A DNA stretch of 64,000 bases. It comes from an uncultured Oscillospiraceae bacterium (GTDB lineage: Bacteria > Bacillota > Clostridia > Oscillospirales > Oscillospiraceae). The stretch spans positions 1 through 64,000 of the forward strand of contig CAKUGQ010000002.1 in assembly GCA_934654755.1 (NCBI GenBank), in the 5' to 3' direction. Below the pieces are notes generated by a model. It had not been told where the DNA came from, did no database searches, and worked only from the letters and a program-made list of their open reading frames with translations. Below, piece by piece: positions 53,719 to 62,332 of the stretch. The first letter of the stretch is position 1, and each line of letters opens with the position of its first letter. The position numbers were made by a program, and so were the translations under genes.

Positions 53719-53945
53719 TAGGCTCCGGAAGCCCATAAAACAAAGGCTTTTTGCCGAGGGGGTATTGTTGGGGAGACCCGGGCTGGGGCAAAAGCAACCG
53801 TTTATATAGTAAAAATCGTTCTCGTGGAAAGTGGTCCACGGGGATAGGTTGTGGAGACAGGATAGTTATATGCCTGAGGTTGTGTTGACGGGATTATTAT
53901 TTATATAGCTCGAGTTGATAGCGTTGTTACAGGAGGAAGCGGTCC
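53719..53945. other. Leader region of the rlmD-associated island
   Basis: 227 bp of lower GC than the flanks with no gene visible. TTGACG and TATAGC-like boxes near 53886 and 53905 are too close (13 bp) for a normal promoter. It ends in the AGGAGG of the first island gene. Confidence 0.4.
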
Positions 53946-54290
53946 TTGCTGAGTGAGAAAGAAAAGAAATTAGTTCAGGACCCGTACTTCCAGGTGCTGA
54001 GATTAATCGAAGATTACGATGAAGATTATGTCGAGCTCAAATCGAAATGCACAATGCACTGTTGGGCCATACGTAGAAAAGGAGATATCACCGGATATAA
54101 CAGTTCGCTCGGTAATAAATCCTTTAAAGAGAAGAAAGAGCGTAAAGACAGCAATGGCAATCCGATCGGTTATTTGAATGGCCTGAATTTGAATGCTGAC
54201 CTTGTAAACACAGACAATTGGACCGTTGATCAGATCAAGGCAAGGACAAATAAACTCGTAAGCGAAATACTCGCATTGTTTACTTTGTAA
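53946..54290 (+). pseudogene. C-terminal fragment of a GmrSD/DUF1524-type restriction endonuclease
   Basis: A 114-codon frame starting at TTG 53946 (after AGGAGGAAGCGGTCC). Residues from about 48 match the tail of DUF1524 nucleases: DITGYNSSLGNKSFKEKKE, then a Leu/Asn-rich part, then WTVDQIKARTNKLVSEIL. In complete proteins the LGNLTLTGYNS part is preceded by the HNH-like catalytic motif (EHxxPQ) and a DUF262 domain; both are absent. The first 45 residues look unlike the family. So it is a remnant or a chimeric small protein. It lies 22 bp before the nuclease-like gene. Confidence 0.65.
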
Positions 54291-54312
54291 ATGATGCTTG
54301 ACGGAGGTGGCC

Positions 54313-55494
54313 ATGGCTAAGAAGCGAAAGCAGAGTCTTGAGCAATGGTGCCAGGATAATGATAGAGAGGATTTGCTCCGGGAATGGGATGAGGAGAAGA
54401 ACTCTAAGTCGAGATTTCCGATGACACCAGAAACAACAGAATATTGCACGGCTCTTTCTGCATGGTGGAAATGTAGTGAGGGGCATGAATGGCAAGCTCC
54501 TGTACAGAAAAGAACCACGTTTGGACTGGGCTGCCCGATTTGTCATCCGGAACAGGAGTATATCCCTGTTGGCACTAAGTACGGGTGCTTGACGGTTCTT
54601 AGCGTTACTCCGGTGGATGAGACTGATCGTTATAGAAGAATTTATGGCCCTACCTATAACTGCGTATGTGATTGCGGAAAGAAAGTAATCAAGTCTGAGT
54701 CTCAGTTTATTGGGAAAAAACACCGTTGTTGCACTGAGACGATTCGTAGAAATAGAAATGATAGGTGGGCGTTTGCTGAATGGGATAAGGCAAACGAGTG
54801 CGGCCTGAAGACTGCACAAGAAGAAAAGAAGAAAGCAACTTATAAGCGGGTCCTCGATGAGAGCTATGATTTGGACCTGGTTGGCACGATTCATGAATCA
54901 CTTGAGGTGGTGGAATGTGTCAATGATCACTATGAAGAGCTTCGGTATATATCCGACCTGCGAAAAAAAGGCGGAGGCACTTACTTCATATGTAAATTGT
55001 ACAAGTGCCGTTGCTATTTGTGCGGTAAGGAGCAAGAGATAAAATCATCGAAGTTTTCTATTAACTCTCCGACCGAGTATGGCTACGACGCATACAACGG
55101 TTACTGGAGTGACGCACATTGTGATTGCCATCCGATTTCCTCGTTCCAGTGGATTGTGACCAAGCTTCTGAAGGAAAACGGAGTACCTTATAGAGTTGAG
55201 GTTTCCTTCCCAGATTTGTATGGGGCGGGGAAGGTGAATCTGCTCAGGTATGACTTTGGGGTATACGACGAGGCTGGAAATATTAAATGCCTGATCGAAT
55301 GCCAGGGTGAACAGCACTATGAGCCGGTTGATGAATTCGGGGGTAAGTCTCAATTCACGGCTCAGAAGAAAAACGATGAGCTGAAACGATCCTACGCCAA
55401 GGAGCATGGAACACCGCTTTATGAGATTCCATACAAGAATAAGAAATTCGAGAAGGTAGAAGCGTTTCTGCGTGAAAAGGAAATTATAAAATGA
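54313..55494 (+). CDS. Zinc-finger / PD-(D/E)XK nuclease-like protein
   Basis: The 393-aa protein has a treble-clef zinc finger (C54, H58, C74, C77: WWKCSEGHEWQAP ... GCPIC), a second Cys cluster (C117, C119, C121, C139/C140: CVCDCGKK), a third near residue 230 (CRCYLCG), and a C-terminal nuclease-like core with D314 (LLRYDFGVYD), E329-x-Q331 (LIECQGEQHY) and a following helix (KKNDELKRSYAKEHG). This layout resembles VSR/homing-type nucleases. ATG 54313 follows CGGAGGTGGCC. Base composition is lower in GC than its neighbours. It lies in the rlmD island; a defence role is inferred only from context. Confidence 0.75.
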   Translation: MAKKRKQSLEQWCQDNDREDLLREWDEEKNSKSRFPMTPETTEYCTALSAWWKCSEGHEWQAPVQKRTTFGLGCPICHPEQEYIPVGTKYGCLTVLSVTPVDETDRYRRIYGPTYNCVCDCGKKVIKSESQFIGKKHRCCTETIRRNRNDRWAFAEWDKANECGLKTAQEEKKKATYKRVLDESYDLDLVGTIHESLEVVECVNDHYEELRYISDLRKKGGGTYFICKLYKCRCYLCGKEQEIKSSKFSINSPTEYGYDAYNGYWSDAHCDCHPISSFQWIVTKLLKENGVPYRVEVSFPDLYGAGKVNLLRYDFGVYDEAGNIKCLIECQGEQHYEPVDEFGGKSQFTAQKKNDELKRSYAKEHGTPLYEIPYKNKKFEKVEAFLREKEIIK

Positions 55495-55787
55495 TGGTAG
55501 AGCAATTACCGCATACGGGCAAAAAGGCAAATAGCAGGTTGAGCAATTACCACGGACGACCGGTGGCTTATTTTGCGTTGTGGACCAGTTTTTCTGGACG
55601 TCTGCCAGTAGCAGACGTACTTGCTGTCGCCTCAAGCCATGTAGAGACGGTAACATTGCTATCCCGGGACGCAGAAACGCTGCAGGTTGGGTAAGCAGCC
55701 GGTAAAACGGCGGACATGATGGACCGAATGCAATGCGAAAATGCAGGAAGCTCCGCGCTGTACTTCCCCTCCCGTCAGAATAACCAA
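55495..55787. other. Right end of the island and old rlmD 3' end
   Basis: No complete gene. One frame encodes SSHVETVTLLSR at about 55635-55668, the family ending of RlmD, just as in the intact gene. This looks like the displaced original rlmD 3' end, with the island replacing it by its own copy. Confidence 0.6.
55638..55663. repeat. att-like direct repeat, right copy
   Basis: Imperfect copy (24 of 26 identical) of 53677-53702 in the same orientation, in the frame of an RlmD-like C-terminus. Confidence 0.8.
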
Positions 55788-55825
55788 CGACCGCCGTTCG
55801 TGGTTCCGAACGGCGGTCGATTTTT
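55788..55825 (+). terminator. Terminator beyond the island
   Basis: CGACCGCCGTTCG pairs with CGAACGGCGGTCG around a 6-nt loop, followed by ATTTTT. It may be the original rlmD terminator. Confidence 0.8.
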
Positions 55826-55843
55826 GGAATTCGGTTTAGAGGT

Positions 55844-57418
55844 TCATTCCTCGCTGAGCTCCAGGCCGGGGTTGCGGCGAAGCGTGAAGTCGATGGCCCA
55901 CGGGCTGGTGAATACAAGCAGCCGGCGGCCGCGATAGTTTTCAAGCAGCTCAACATCCGACGAGAGATTCAGATCTTTTTCGTCAATCGGTGATTTTTGA
56001 ATAAAGCGCAGCACCTCATACGGCAGTCCCTCCATACGCAGCTCCACGCCGTATTCGCTCTGCATCCGATAGCGGAACACGTCGAATTGCAGCGTGCCGA
56101 CGACGCCGACAATGACCTCCTCCATGCCGGTATTCGGCAGCCGGAAGATCTGGATGGCGCCCTCCTGTGCGATTTGCTCCGTGCCCTTGACGAACTGCTT
56201 GCGTTTCATCGTATCCTTCGGGCTGACGCGTGCGAAGTGCTCCGGCGCGAAGGTCGGGATGCCCGCGAAGCGGAAAACCTTGCCGGGCACGGTGACGGTA
56301 TCGCCGATGGAGAAAATGCCGGGATCAAACACGCCGATGATGTCGCCCGCGTAAGCCTCGTCGATGATCTCGCGCTCCTGCGCCATAAGCTGCTGCGGCT
56401 GCGACAAACGCAGCTTTTTGCCGCCCTGTACATGGTAGACCTCGGCTTCACGCTCGTATTTTCCCGAGCAGATGCGCATGAAGGCCAGCCGGTCGCGATG
56501 CGCCTTATTCATGTTTGCCTGAATTTTAAAGACAAAAGCGGAAAAATCGGGGCTGAAAGCGTCGATCACGCCGCAGTCCGCCACACGCGACAGCGGCGGC
56601 GGCGTCATACGCAGAAACGCCTCCAGAAACGGCTCTACGCCGAAATTCGTCAGCGCCGAGCCGAAGAACACGGGGCTTAGCGTGCCTGCACGCACCTCGT
56701 CCATGTCGAACTCGCGGCCTGCGCCGAGCAGCTCCACGTCGTCGCGAAGCTGTGCCCAGCGCGAAGCGCCGATCAGCTCGCCCACCTTTTCATCTTCAAG
56801 CGAAACGGTCTGTTTTTCGGCGCGTTTTTTGCCGGAAACGCCGGAAAAAAAGTCAATGGAGCCACTCTGACGGTCGTAAACGCCCTGAAATTCCTTGCCG
56901 CAGCCGATGGGCCAGTTGACGGCATAGGTTTCAATCCCAAGCTCCTTTTCCAGCTCGTCGAGCAGGTCGAAGGGATCCTTTGTCTCGCGGTCCATTTTAT
57001 TGACAAAGGTAAAGATCGGGATATGGCGCATGGCGCAGACCTTGAAGAGCTTGCGCGTTTGCGCTTCAACACCCTTTGCGCCGTCAATAACCATGACGGC
57101 CGAGTCTGCCGCCATGAGCGTGCGATAGGTGTCCTCCGAGAAGTCCTGGTGGCCGGGCGTATCGAGAATGTTGATGCAAAAGCCTTCATACTGGAACTGC
57201 ATGACCGAGGAAGTGACGGAAATACCGCGCTGCTTTTCGATCTCCATCCAGTCGGACACCGCCGCACGGGAATTCTTCTTGCCCTTGACCGCGCCTGCCT
57301 GCGCAATGGCGCCGCCGTAGAGCAGGAATTTCTCGGTGAGGGTGGTCTTGCCGGCGTCCGGATGGGAAATGATGGCAAAGGTCCGCCGGCGGCGGATCTC
57401 CTCCTGTAAAGTTGACAT
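55844..57418 (-). CDS. prfC: Peptide chain release factor 3
   Basis: The 524-aa GTPase recycles RF1/RF2 from the ribosome. GTPase motifs are SHPDAGKTT, DTPGHQDFSEDT and VNKMDRE; the C-terminal region (FRYRMQSEYGVELRMEGLPYEVLRF) is typical of RF3. ATG 57418 is used because GGAGGG lies 7 bp before it; the ATG at 57433 precedes that ribosome site. It is a single gene convergent with the rlmD island. Confidence 0.95.
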   Translation of the reverse strand: MSTLQEEIRRRRTFAIISHPDAGKTTLTEKFLLYGGAIAQAGAVKGKKNSRAAVSDWMEIEKQRGISVTSSVMQFQYEGFCINILDTPGHQDFSEDTYRTLMAADSAVMVIDGAKGVEAQTRKLFKVCAMRHIPIFTFVNKMDRETKDPFDLLDELEKELGIETYAVNWPIGCGKEFQGVYDRQSGSIDFFSGVSGKKRAEKQTVSLEDEKVGELIGASRWAQLRDDVELLGAGREFDMDEVRAGTLSPVFFGSALTNFGVEPFLEAFLRMTPPPLSRVADCGVIDAFSPDFSAFVFKIQANMNKAHRDRLAFMRICSGKYEREAEVYHVQGGKKLRLSQPQQLMAQEREIIDEAYAGDIIGVFDPGIFSIGDTVTVPGKVFRFAGIPTFAPEHFARVSPKDTMKRKQFVKGTEQIAQEGAIQIFRLPNTGMEEVIVGVVGTLQFDVFRYRMQSEYGVELRMEGLPYEVLRFIQKSPIDEKDLNLSSDVELLENYRGRRLLVFTSPWAIDFTLRRNPGLELSEE

Positions 57419-57561
57419 AATATAACCCTCCATAGAATCAGTTCAAACGGTCCGTGGAGAGCGCTAATGCGGGATCCTCCGTAAAAACATGGAAATATCC
57501 TCCGAGCATCTTGAATATCCGATCTATTTTAGCACGCGTGAAAGAAAATTACAAGCACCGC

Positions 57562-57590
57562 TTGCAAATCCGGCAAAAAAATGATAGAAT
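57562..57590 (+). promoter_or_regulatory. Promoter upstream of the 132-aa membrane gene
   Basis: TTGCAA (57562-57567), 17-bp spacer, TAGAAT (57585-57590), 30 bp before the start codon. Confidence 0.75.
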
Positions 57591-57620
57591 CGCCGCAGAA
57601 CCTGCGAGGAGGTTTTCCGA

Positions 57621-58019
57621 ATGAATCTGTTTTTTGCCGCAGATGCGGCGCAGCAGGACGGCGGCATCGATATGCTCAGCCTGATGATGATTGCCATGCT
57701 TGTCGGCTTCGGCGCTTACAGCCTCTACGCCGCCGTGCGGCTGCGTGTCAGCGGGCAGCTTTTTGCCAACAAGCTGCTGTATCCGGGCAATTGCACACCC
57801 GAGGAATGCACCGATCCGTCGGGCTATGTGTGTTATATTTTCCCGCGGCTGTTTGTGTTTGGTCTTGTGCTGACGCTCAGCGGCGGTGTGAGCATTGCGG
57901 CGCAGTTTGTGCCGTCGCTCGGCCTATGGGTCGTGCGGATGGTGCAGCTTGCGGTAACGATCGGGATAATGATCTGGTATCTTCTTGCGCAAAGAAAGGC
58001 GGCGACGTTATTTTGGTAA
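57621..58019 (+). CDS. Hypothetical membrane protein, three helices
   Basis: A 132-aa protein with three predicted membrane helices (about 18-38, 70-92, 100-122) and two cysteines in the loop PGNCTPEECTD. I do not recognise the family. ATG 57621 follows GAGGAGGTTTTCCGA. Its stop overlaps the start of the dehydrogenase gene, so the two are co-expressed. Confidence 0.7.
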   Translation: MNLFFAADAAQQDGGIDMLSLMMIAMLVGFGAYSLYAAVRLRVSGQLFANKLLYPGNCTPEECTDPSGYVCYIFPRLFVFGLVLTLSGGVSIAAQFVPSLGLWVVRMVQLAVTIGIMIWYLLAQRKAATLFW

Positions 58020-58966
58020 AAATCGTAATTCTGGACGGCTATACGGCCAATCCCGGCGACCTGGGCTGGGAGGAGTTTGAATCGCTGGGCGACTTCCGCG
58101 TGTACGACCGCACGGAGCCGGAACAGATCGTGGAGCGCATCGGCGATGCGCAGATCGTTCTGGTCAACAAGGTACCGCTGACGGCGGCAACCTTCGACGC
58201 CTGCCCCTCCATCCGTATGGCGGGCGTGCTTGCCACGGGCTATAATGTGATTGATCTCGATGCGGCACGGCGGCACGGCGTGGTCGTGTGCAACGTGCCG
58301 GACTATTCCACGCACGCGGTCGCGCAGATGACCGTTGCGCTGCTGCTGGAGATCTGCCAGCGCGTCGGAGAGCACGCTGAGGCCGTGCGCGAAGGGCAAT
58401 GGTGCGAATGTCGCGATTTCTGCTTCTGGAATCACTCGCTTACCGAGCTGAACGGTAAGACCCTCGGCATCATCGGCTATGGTGCGATCGGCCGCGCCGT
58501 CGGCAGGATTGCGCAGGCGCTCGATATGAAGCTGCTCGTCACCGCGCGGCACGAAAAGCCTGTCCCCGAGGGCGCACGATTCGTTTCGATGGAGGAGCTG
58601 CTGGCACAGTCGGACGTGGTTTCGCTGCACTGTCCGCAGACGGCGGAGAACCTGCATTTCATCAACGACGCGACGCTGGCAAGCATGAAGGACGGCGCGA
58701 TCCTTATCAATACCGCCCGCGGCGGATTGGTCGATGAGCAGGCCGTCGCCGCCGCCCTGCGAAGCGGTAAGCTGCGCGGCTACGGCGCAGATGTGGCGGG
58801 CTGCGAGCCGATGCTTGCGGATAACCCGCTGCGCAGCGCACCGAATTGTTTTATTACGCCGCATATCGCCTGGGCGCCGGAGGAGACCCGCCGCCGCCTG
58901 CTGTGCATCCTTGCACAGAATATCCGTGCGTTCCTCAACGGAACGCCGCAGAATGTCGTAAACTGA
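58013..58966 (+). CDS. D-2-hydroxyacid dehydrogenase (glycerate dehydrogenase-like)
   Basis: The 317-aa protein is a D-isomer-specific NAD-dependent dehydrogenase. The NAD fold has LGIIGYGAIGRAVGRIA, and the catalytic residues sit in NTARGGLVDE (Arg), VAGCEP (Glu) and TPHIAWA (His). Likely substrates are hydroxypyruvate or glyoxylate. The TTG at 58013 overlaps the stop of the upstream gene and gives the usual length and start (VKIVILDGYTANPGDL). The frame is open further upstream in the shadow of the membrane gene. The ribosome site is weak. Confidence 0.9.
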   Translation: MVKIVILDGYTANPGDLGWEEFESLGDFRVYDRTEPEQIVERIGDAQIVLVNKVPLTAATFDACPSIRMAGVLATGYNVIDLDAARRHGVVVCNVPDYSTHAVAQMTVALLLEICQRVGEHAEAVREGQWCECRDFCFWNHSLTELNGKTLGIIGYGAIGRAVGRIAQALDMKLLVTARHEKPVPEGARFVSMEELLAQSDVVSLHCPQTAENLHFINDATLASMKDGAILINTARGGLVDEQAVAAALRSGKLRGYGADVAGCEPMLADNPLRSAPNCFITPHIAWAPEETRRRLLCILAQNIRAFLNGTPQNVVN

Positions 58967-58993
58967 ATCCGAAGATTCGCTTCGATCGAGAAA

Positions 58994-59024
58994 GCGCCCG
59001 TGCCACGTAAAGCGGCACGGGCGC
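58994..59024 (+). terminator. Hairpin after the dehydrogenase gene
   Basis: GCGCCCGTGCC and GGCACGGGCGC form an 11-bp stem 27 bp past the stop, without a T run. It may be a weak terminator or mRNA-end structure. Confidence 0.5.
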
Positions 59025-59055
59025 TGTGCGTTGCTCCGCGCAGGAACTGCCCGTA

Positions 59056-59322
59056 TGCCATTGCGGGACCTGCGCCGACGCTTGTCATTGCGAGGACGGC
59101 TCTGCCGCCCGTGGCAATCTCGCCCCCTATGGTCATTGCGAGGCCACGCCGGTGGCCGTGGCAATCTCGTGAGATGTTTCTTCAGATTGCCGCATCGGGC
59201 CTTACGCCCTCCTCGCAATGACAAATAACAGACGCGCCGCGTCGCTCCTCGCAATACCACACCCCCCACTGTCATTGCGAGACTTGCGTCGGCAAGTCGT
59301 GGCAATCTCCTGTAAGACCCTG
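59056..59322. repeat. Family A cluster (dehydrogenase-PAP2)
   Basis: Halves with hairpins GACGGCTCTGCCGCC, GCCACGCCGGTGGCC and ACTTGCGTCGGCAAGT, plus an inverted half at 59184-59223 with GGGCCTTACGCCC. Confidence 0.85.
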
Positions 59323-59421
59323 CGGCAGGGGCGGCACTGTGCAGGGGCAGGCACAATTTTTGCCTTTTCAAACGCTGCGGCTTGTGTTATAATCTATAAC
59401 GACCCGAAAGGAGTGCTTTTG

Positions 59422-60351
59422 ATGGGATTTTTGTATCTTCTGGAGCAGATCCGCAACCCGGTGCTTGACGTGGTAATGGAGATTATCACCCGCTTCGGCA
59501 GCGAGCTTCTGTTCTATGTGTTTGCAATGTTCCTGCTCTGGTGTGTGGATAAGCGCGAGGGCGCTTACGTTCTGTTTGTCGGCTTCTTCGGAGCCGTCGT
59601 CAATCAGGTGCTTAAGCTGGCCTGCCGCGTCGAGCGGCCATGGGTCCGCGACCCGAATTTTTCTATCGTCGAAACCGCGCGCGCAGAGGCGACGGGCTAT
59701 TCCTTCCCCTCCGGTCACAGCCAGAACGTCACCGCGACCTTTGGCGCCGTCGCACGCTGGAATCGTGTCAGGTGGCTGCGCATCGTCAGCACGGTCATGA
59801 TCGCGCTTGTCTGCTTCTCGCGGATGTATCTGGGCGTTCATACGCCGGCAGACGTGCTGACCGGGCTTGCCCTTTCGATTGTGATTGTTTTTGCATTTTA
59901 TCCGCTCGTGCGCCGGGCCTTCGACAGTGAGAAACGAATGGCGGTCCTGCTGGGCGCAATGCTGCTGTGCGCCGTCGGCTATATCGGATACACCTGCATC
60001 GACGCGCTGCACACGCAGACCGACCCCGCGCAGCTTCTTACCTCGCGCAAGCTCGCCTGCGACATCACCGGCGCATTGCTCGGCTATATTGCGGGCTTTT
60101 TTCTGGAGCGGCGCTTTATCCGCTATGAAACGAAGGGCGTGTGGTATGTGCAGGCGATCAAGCTGATCTTCGGCCTCGGCCTGCTGCTGGCGATCAAATC
60201 TGGACTGAAGGAGCTTTTCGTGCTGGCGGGACTGACAAGTCTTGCCTTTGAGCTGCTGCGCTATTTCGTAATGGTCTTATTTGCCACGGCGCTCTGGCCG
60301 ATGACCTTCCGGCCGCTGACGCGGCTTCTTACAAAGGAGAAAGTAAAATGA
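59422..60351 (+). CDS. PAP2-family membrane phosphatase
   Basis: The 309-aa protein has seven or eight helices and the full PAP2 signature: KLACRVERPWVRD (K-x6-RP), YSFPSGHSQ and SRMYLGVHTPADVL (SR-x5-H-x3-D). It may dephosphorylate undecaprenyl pyrophosphate or phosphatidate. ATG 59422 follows AAAGGAG. A TATAAT box at 59388-59393 lies 30 bp upstream. Its stop overlaps the next gene by 4 bp. Confidence 0.92.
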   Translation: MGFLYLLEQIRNPVLDVVMEIITRFGSELLFYVFAMFLLWCVDKREGAYVLFVGFFGAVVNQVLKLACRVERPWVRDPNFSIVETARAEATGYSFPSGHSQNVTATFGAVARWNRVRWLRIVSTVMIALVCFSRMYLGVHTPADVLTGLALSIVIVFAFYPLVRRAFDSEKRMAVLLGAMLLCAVGYIGYTCIDALHTQTDPAQLLTSRKLACDITGALLGYIAGFFLERRFIRYETKGVWYVQAIKLIFGLGLLLAIKSGLKELFVLAGLTSLAFELLRYFVMVLFATALWPMTFRPLTRLLTKEKVK

Positions 60352-61307
60352 ACCCGCTTTGGATCGTTCTCATTGTCTTCGGTGCGCTGGCCGTGCTGCT
60401 GTTTGCCGCGGCCTATCTCGGGATGTGTCTGGCCTGTCTGCACTGCCGCGCATTCGTTTCCAACATCGACCGCTTTCTCGACCGCCCTGCCTACCGCCCC
60501 TATGCCGAACGCATCCGCGCCGGACGCGCGTGGATCGACGCGCAGGAGAGCCGTCTGATGACTTGCCTGTCCTATGACGGACTGACGCTGGCCGCACGGT
60601 TTTTCCCCTGCGAAAATGCCCGCGCGACGCTGCTTCTGTTCCACGGCTGGCGCAGCGAGGGGGCAATGGACTTTTCCTGTGCCTGCGAGTTCTACCGGTC
60701 GCTGGGGCTGAACCTGCTGCTTGTCGATCAGCGCGCGCAGGGCGCCAGCGCCGGACGGTATATGACCTACGGCGTCCGCGAACGCCACGACGTTCACAGC
60801 TGGGTGCGCACGGTCAACGAGCATCTCGGCACGGAGCTGCCGGTACTGCTCGGCGGGCTGTCGATGGGCGCGACGACCGTGCTGATGGCCACGGGCGAGC
60901 CGCTGCCGGAAAACGTCTGCGGCGTCATCGCCGACTGCGGCTTCACCTCGCCGAAGGCAATCCTGACCAAGGTTCTGCGCGATAAGCATCTGCCGCCGAG
61001 TCTCATTCTGCCGTTTGTCGGCGTGCAGATGCGTCTGTTTGCGGGCTTCTCGCCGGACGAGTATTCCGCGCAGGAAGCGCTGCGGCAGTGTCGGCTGCCG
61101 GTGTTCTTTGCCCACGGTGAGGCCGACGCCTTTGTGCCCTGCGAAATGTCGCGCGAAAACTTCTCCACCTGCGCGTCAAGCGATAAAACGCTTCTGCTTG
61201 TGCCGGACGCGGGTCACGGCAAGAGCTTCCTGATGGCGCAGGAGGAATACTCGCGTCAGGTGTCGCAGTTTGTCGATCGTGCGCTTGCAAAGCACAATAA
61301 GTTGTGA
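60348..61307 (+). CDS. Alpha/beta hydrolase with N-terminal membrane anchor
   Basis: The 319-aa protein starts with a membrane helix (LWIVLIVFGALAVLLFAAAYL) and has an alpha/beta-hydrolase core: LLFHGW, nucleophile Ser in LGGLSMGA, acid in HGEADAFVP and His in DAGHGKSF. The fold is close to peptidase S9/BAAT-like lipases. The substrate is unknown. It is translationally coupled to the PAP2 gene, so a lipid-related substrate is plausible. Confidence 0.9.
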   Translation: MNPLWIVLIVFGALAVLLFAAAYLGMCLACLHCRAFVSNIDRFLDRPAYRPYAERIRAGRAWIDAQESRLMTCLSYDGLTLAARFFPCENARATLLLFHGWRSEGAMDFSCACEFYRSLGLNLLLVDQRAQGASAGRYMTYGVRERHDVHSWVRTVNEHLGTELPVLLGGLSMGATTVLMATGEPLPENVCGVIADCGFTSPKAILTKVLRDKHLPPSLILPFVGVQMRLFAGFSPDEYSAQEALRQCRLPVFFAHGEADAFVPCEMSRENFSTCASSDKTLLLVPDAGHGKSFLMAQEEYSRQVSQFVDRALAKHNKL

Positions 61308-61347
61308 TACAATTCGTCTGTTGACACAATATCCGGAGGTGTTCTCC

Positions 61348-61899
61348 ATGAACTATGCGGCAATCAAGACATATGACATTGCCAACGGGCCGGGGGTGCG
61401 CACGTCGGTCTTTGTCTCCGGCTGCACGCGCCACTGCAAGGACTGCTTTCAGCCGCAGACCTGGGATTTCGACTACGGCGAGCCTTTCACCCCGGAGGTT
61501 ACGGCCGGGATTCTGCGCACGCTGGAGCCGCCGCATATTGCGGGGCTGACGGTTCTGGGCGGCGAGCCCTTCGAGCCGAAAAACCAGGCGGGCGTGCGCG
61601 CTCTGGTCGAGGCCGTCCGCGCGGCCTATCCCCAAAAAAGCATCTGGGCCTTTACCGGCTACACGCTTGATACGGAGCTGCTGGCAGGCAGCGTCGGCGC
61701 GCCGGATGATGTTTTGGGCATTCTGCGCTGTCTGGACGTGCTGGTGGACGGGCCGTTTGTCGCGGCGCTGAAGGATCTGGCGCTGCGCTTCCGCGGCTCG
61801 TCGAATCAGCGGCTCATTGATGTTCCCAATACACTGAAACGCGGCGAGGTCGTCCTCTGGGACGACGGCTTCCGCAGAGGAGGACGGCAAAATGCGTGA
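61348..61899 (+). CDS. nrdG: Anaerobic ribonucleotide reductase activating protein
   Basis: The 183-aa radical SAM enzyme makes the glycyl radical on NrdD. The cluster motif is CTRHCKDC (in FVSGCTRHCKDCFQPQTWDF), and LGGEPFEPKNQ follows as in NrdG. ATG 61348 follows ATCCGGAGGTGTTCTCC. No nrdD is in the window, so the partner must be elsewhere. It overlaps dut by 8 bp, making a nucleotide-supply operon. Confidence 0.92.
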   Translation: MNYAAIKTYDIANGPGVRTSVFVSGCTRHCKDCFQPQTWDFDYGEPFTPEVTAGILRTLEPPHIAGLTVLGGEPFEPKNQAGVRALVEAVRAAYPQKSIWAFTGYTLDTELLAGSVGAPDDVLGILRCLDVLVDGPFVAALKDLALRFRGSSNQRLIDVPNTLKRGEVVLWDDGFRRGGRQNA

Positions 61900-62332
61900 G
61901 GTCAAAGTAAAAAAGCTGCGTCCGGAGGCGCGGCTGCCGGTCTACGGTACCGAGTTTTCCGCCGGCGCGGATCTTTGCGCCTGCCTGGACTATGCGGTAA
62001 CGTTGCAGCCCGGAGAGACACGGCTGATCTCCATCGGAATTGCGATGGAGATTCCCGAGGGCTACGCCGGCCTGGTCTATGCACGAAGCGGCATGGCCTC
62101 CAGGCGCGGACTCGCGCCCGCCAACAAGGTCGGCGTGATCGACTCGGATTATCGGGGCGAATTCTTTGTGCCGATGCATAACCACAGCGCCGTGCCGCAG
62201 ACCATCGAGCCGGGAGAGCGGATCGCCCAGATGATTCTGACGCCTTATCTGACGGCAAGGTTCATAGAGGCGGATGAGCTGAGCGACACTCTGCGCGGCA
62301 CGGGCGGTTTCGGCTCCACGGGGGCGCGCTGA
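61892..62332 (+). CDS. dut: dUTP diphosphatase
   Basis: The 146-aa trimeric dUTPase hydrolyses dUTP to dUMP. Motifs: AGADLCA (1), ARSGMASR (2), GVIDSDYRGE (3), ERIAQMIL (4) and the C-terminal arm GTGGFGSTG (5). All five are present and in order. It overlaps nrdG by 8 bp and shares one base with the next start (TGATG), so all three are coupled. Confidence 0.96.
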   Translation: MREVKVKKLRPEARLPVYGTEFSAGADLCACLDYAVTLQPGETRLISIGIAMEIPEGYAGLVYARSGMASRRGLAPANKVGVIDSDYRGEFFVPMHNHSAVPQTIEPGERIAQMILTPYLTARFIEADELSDTLRGTGGFGSTGAR

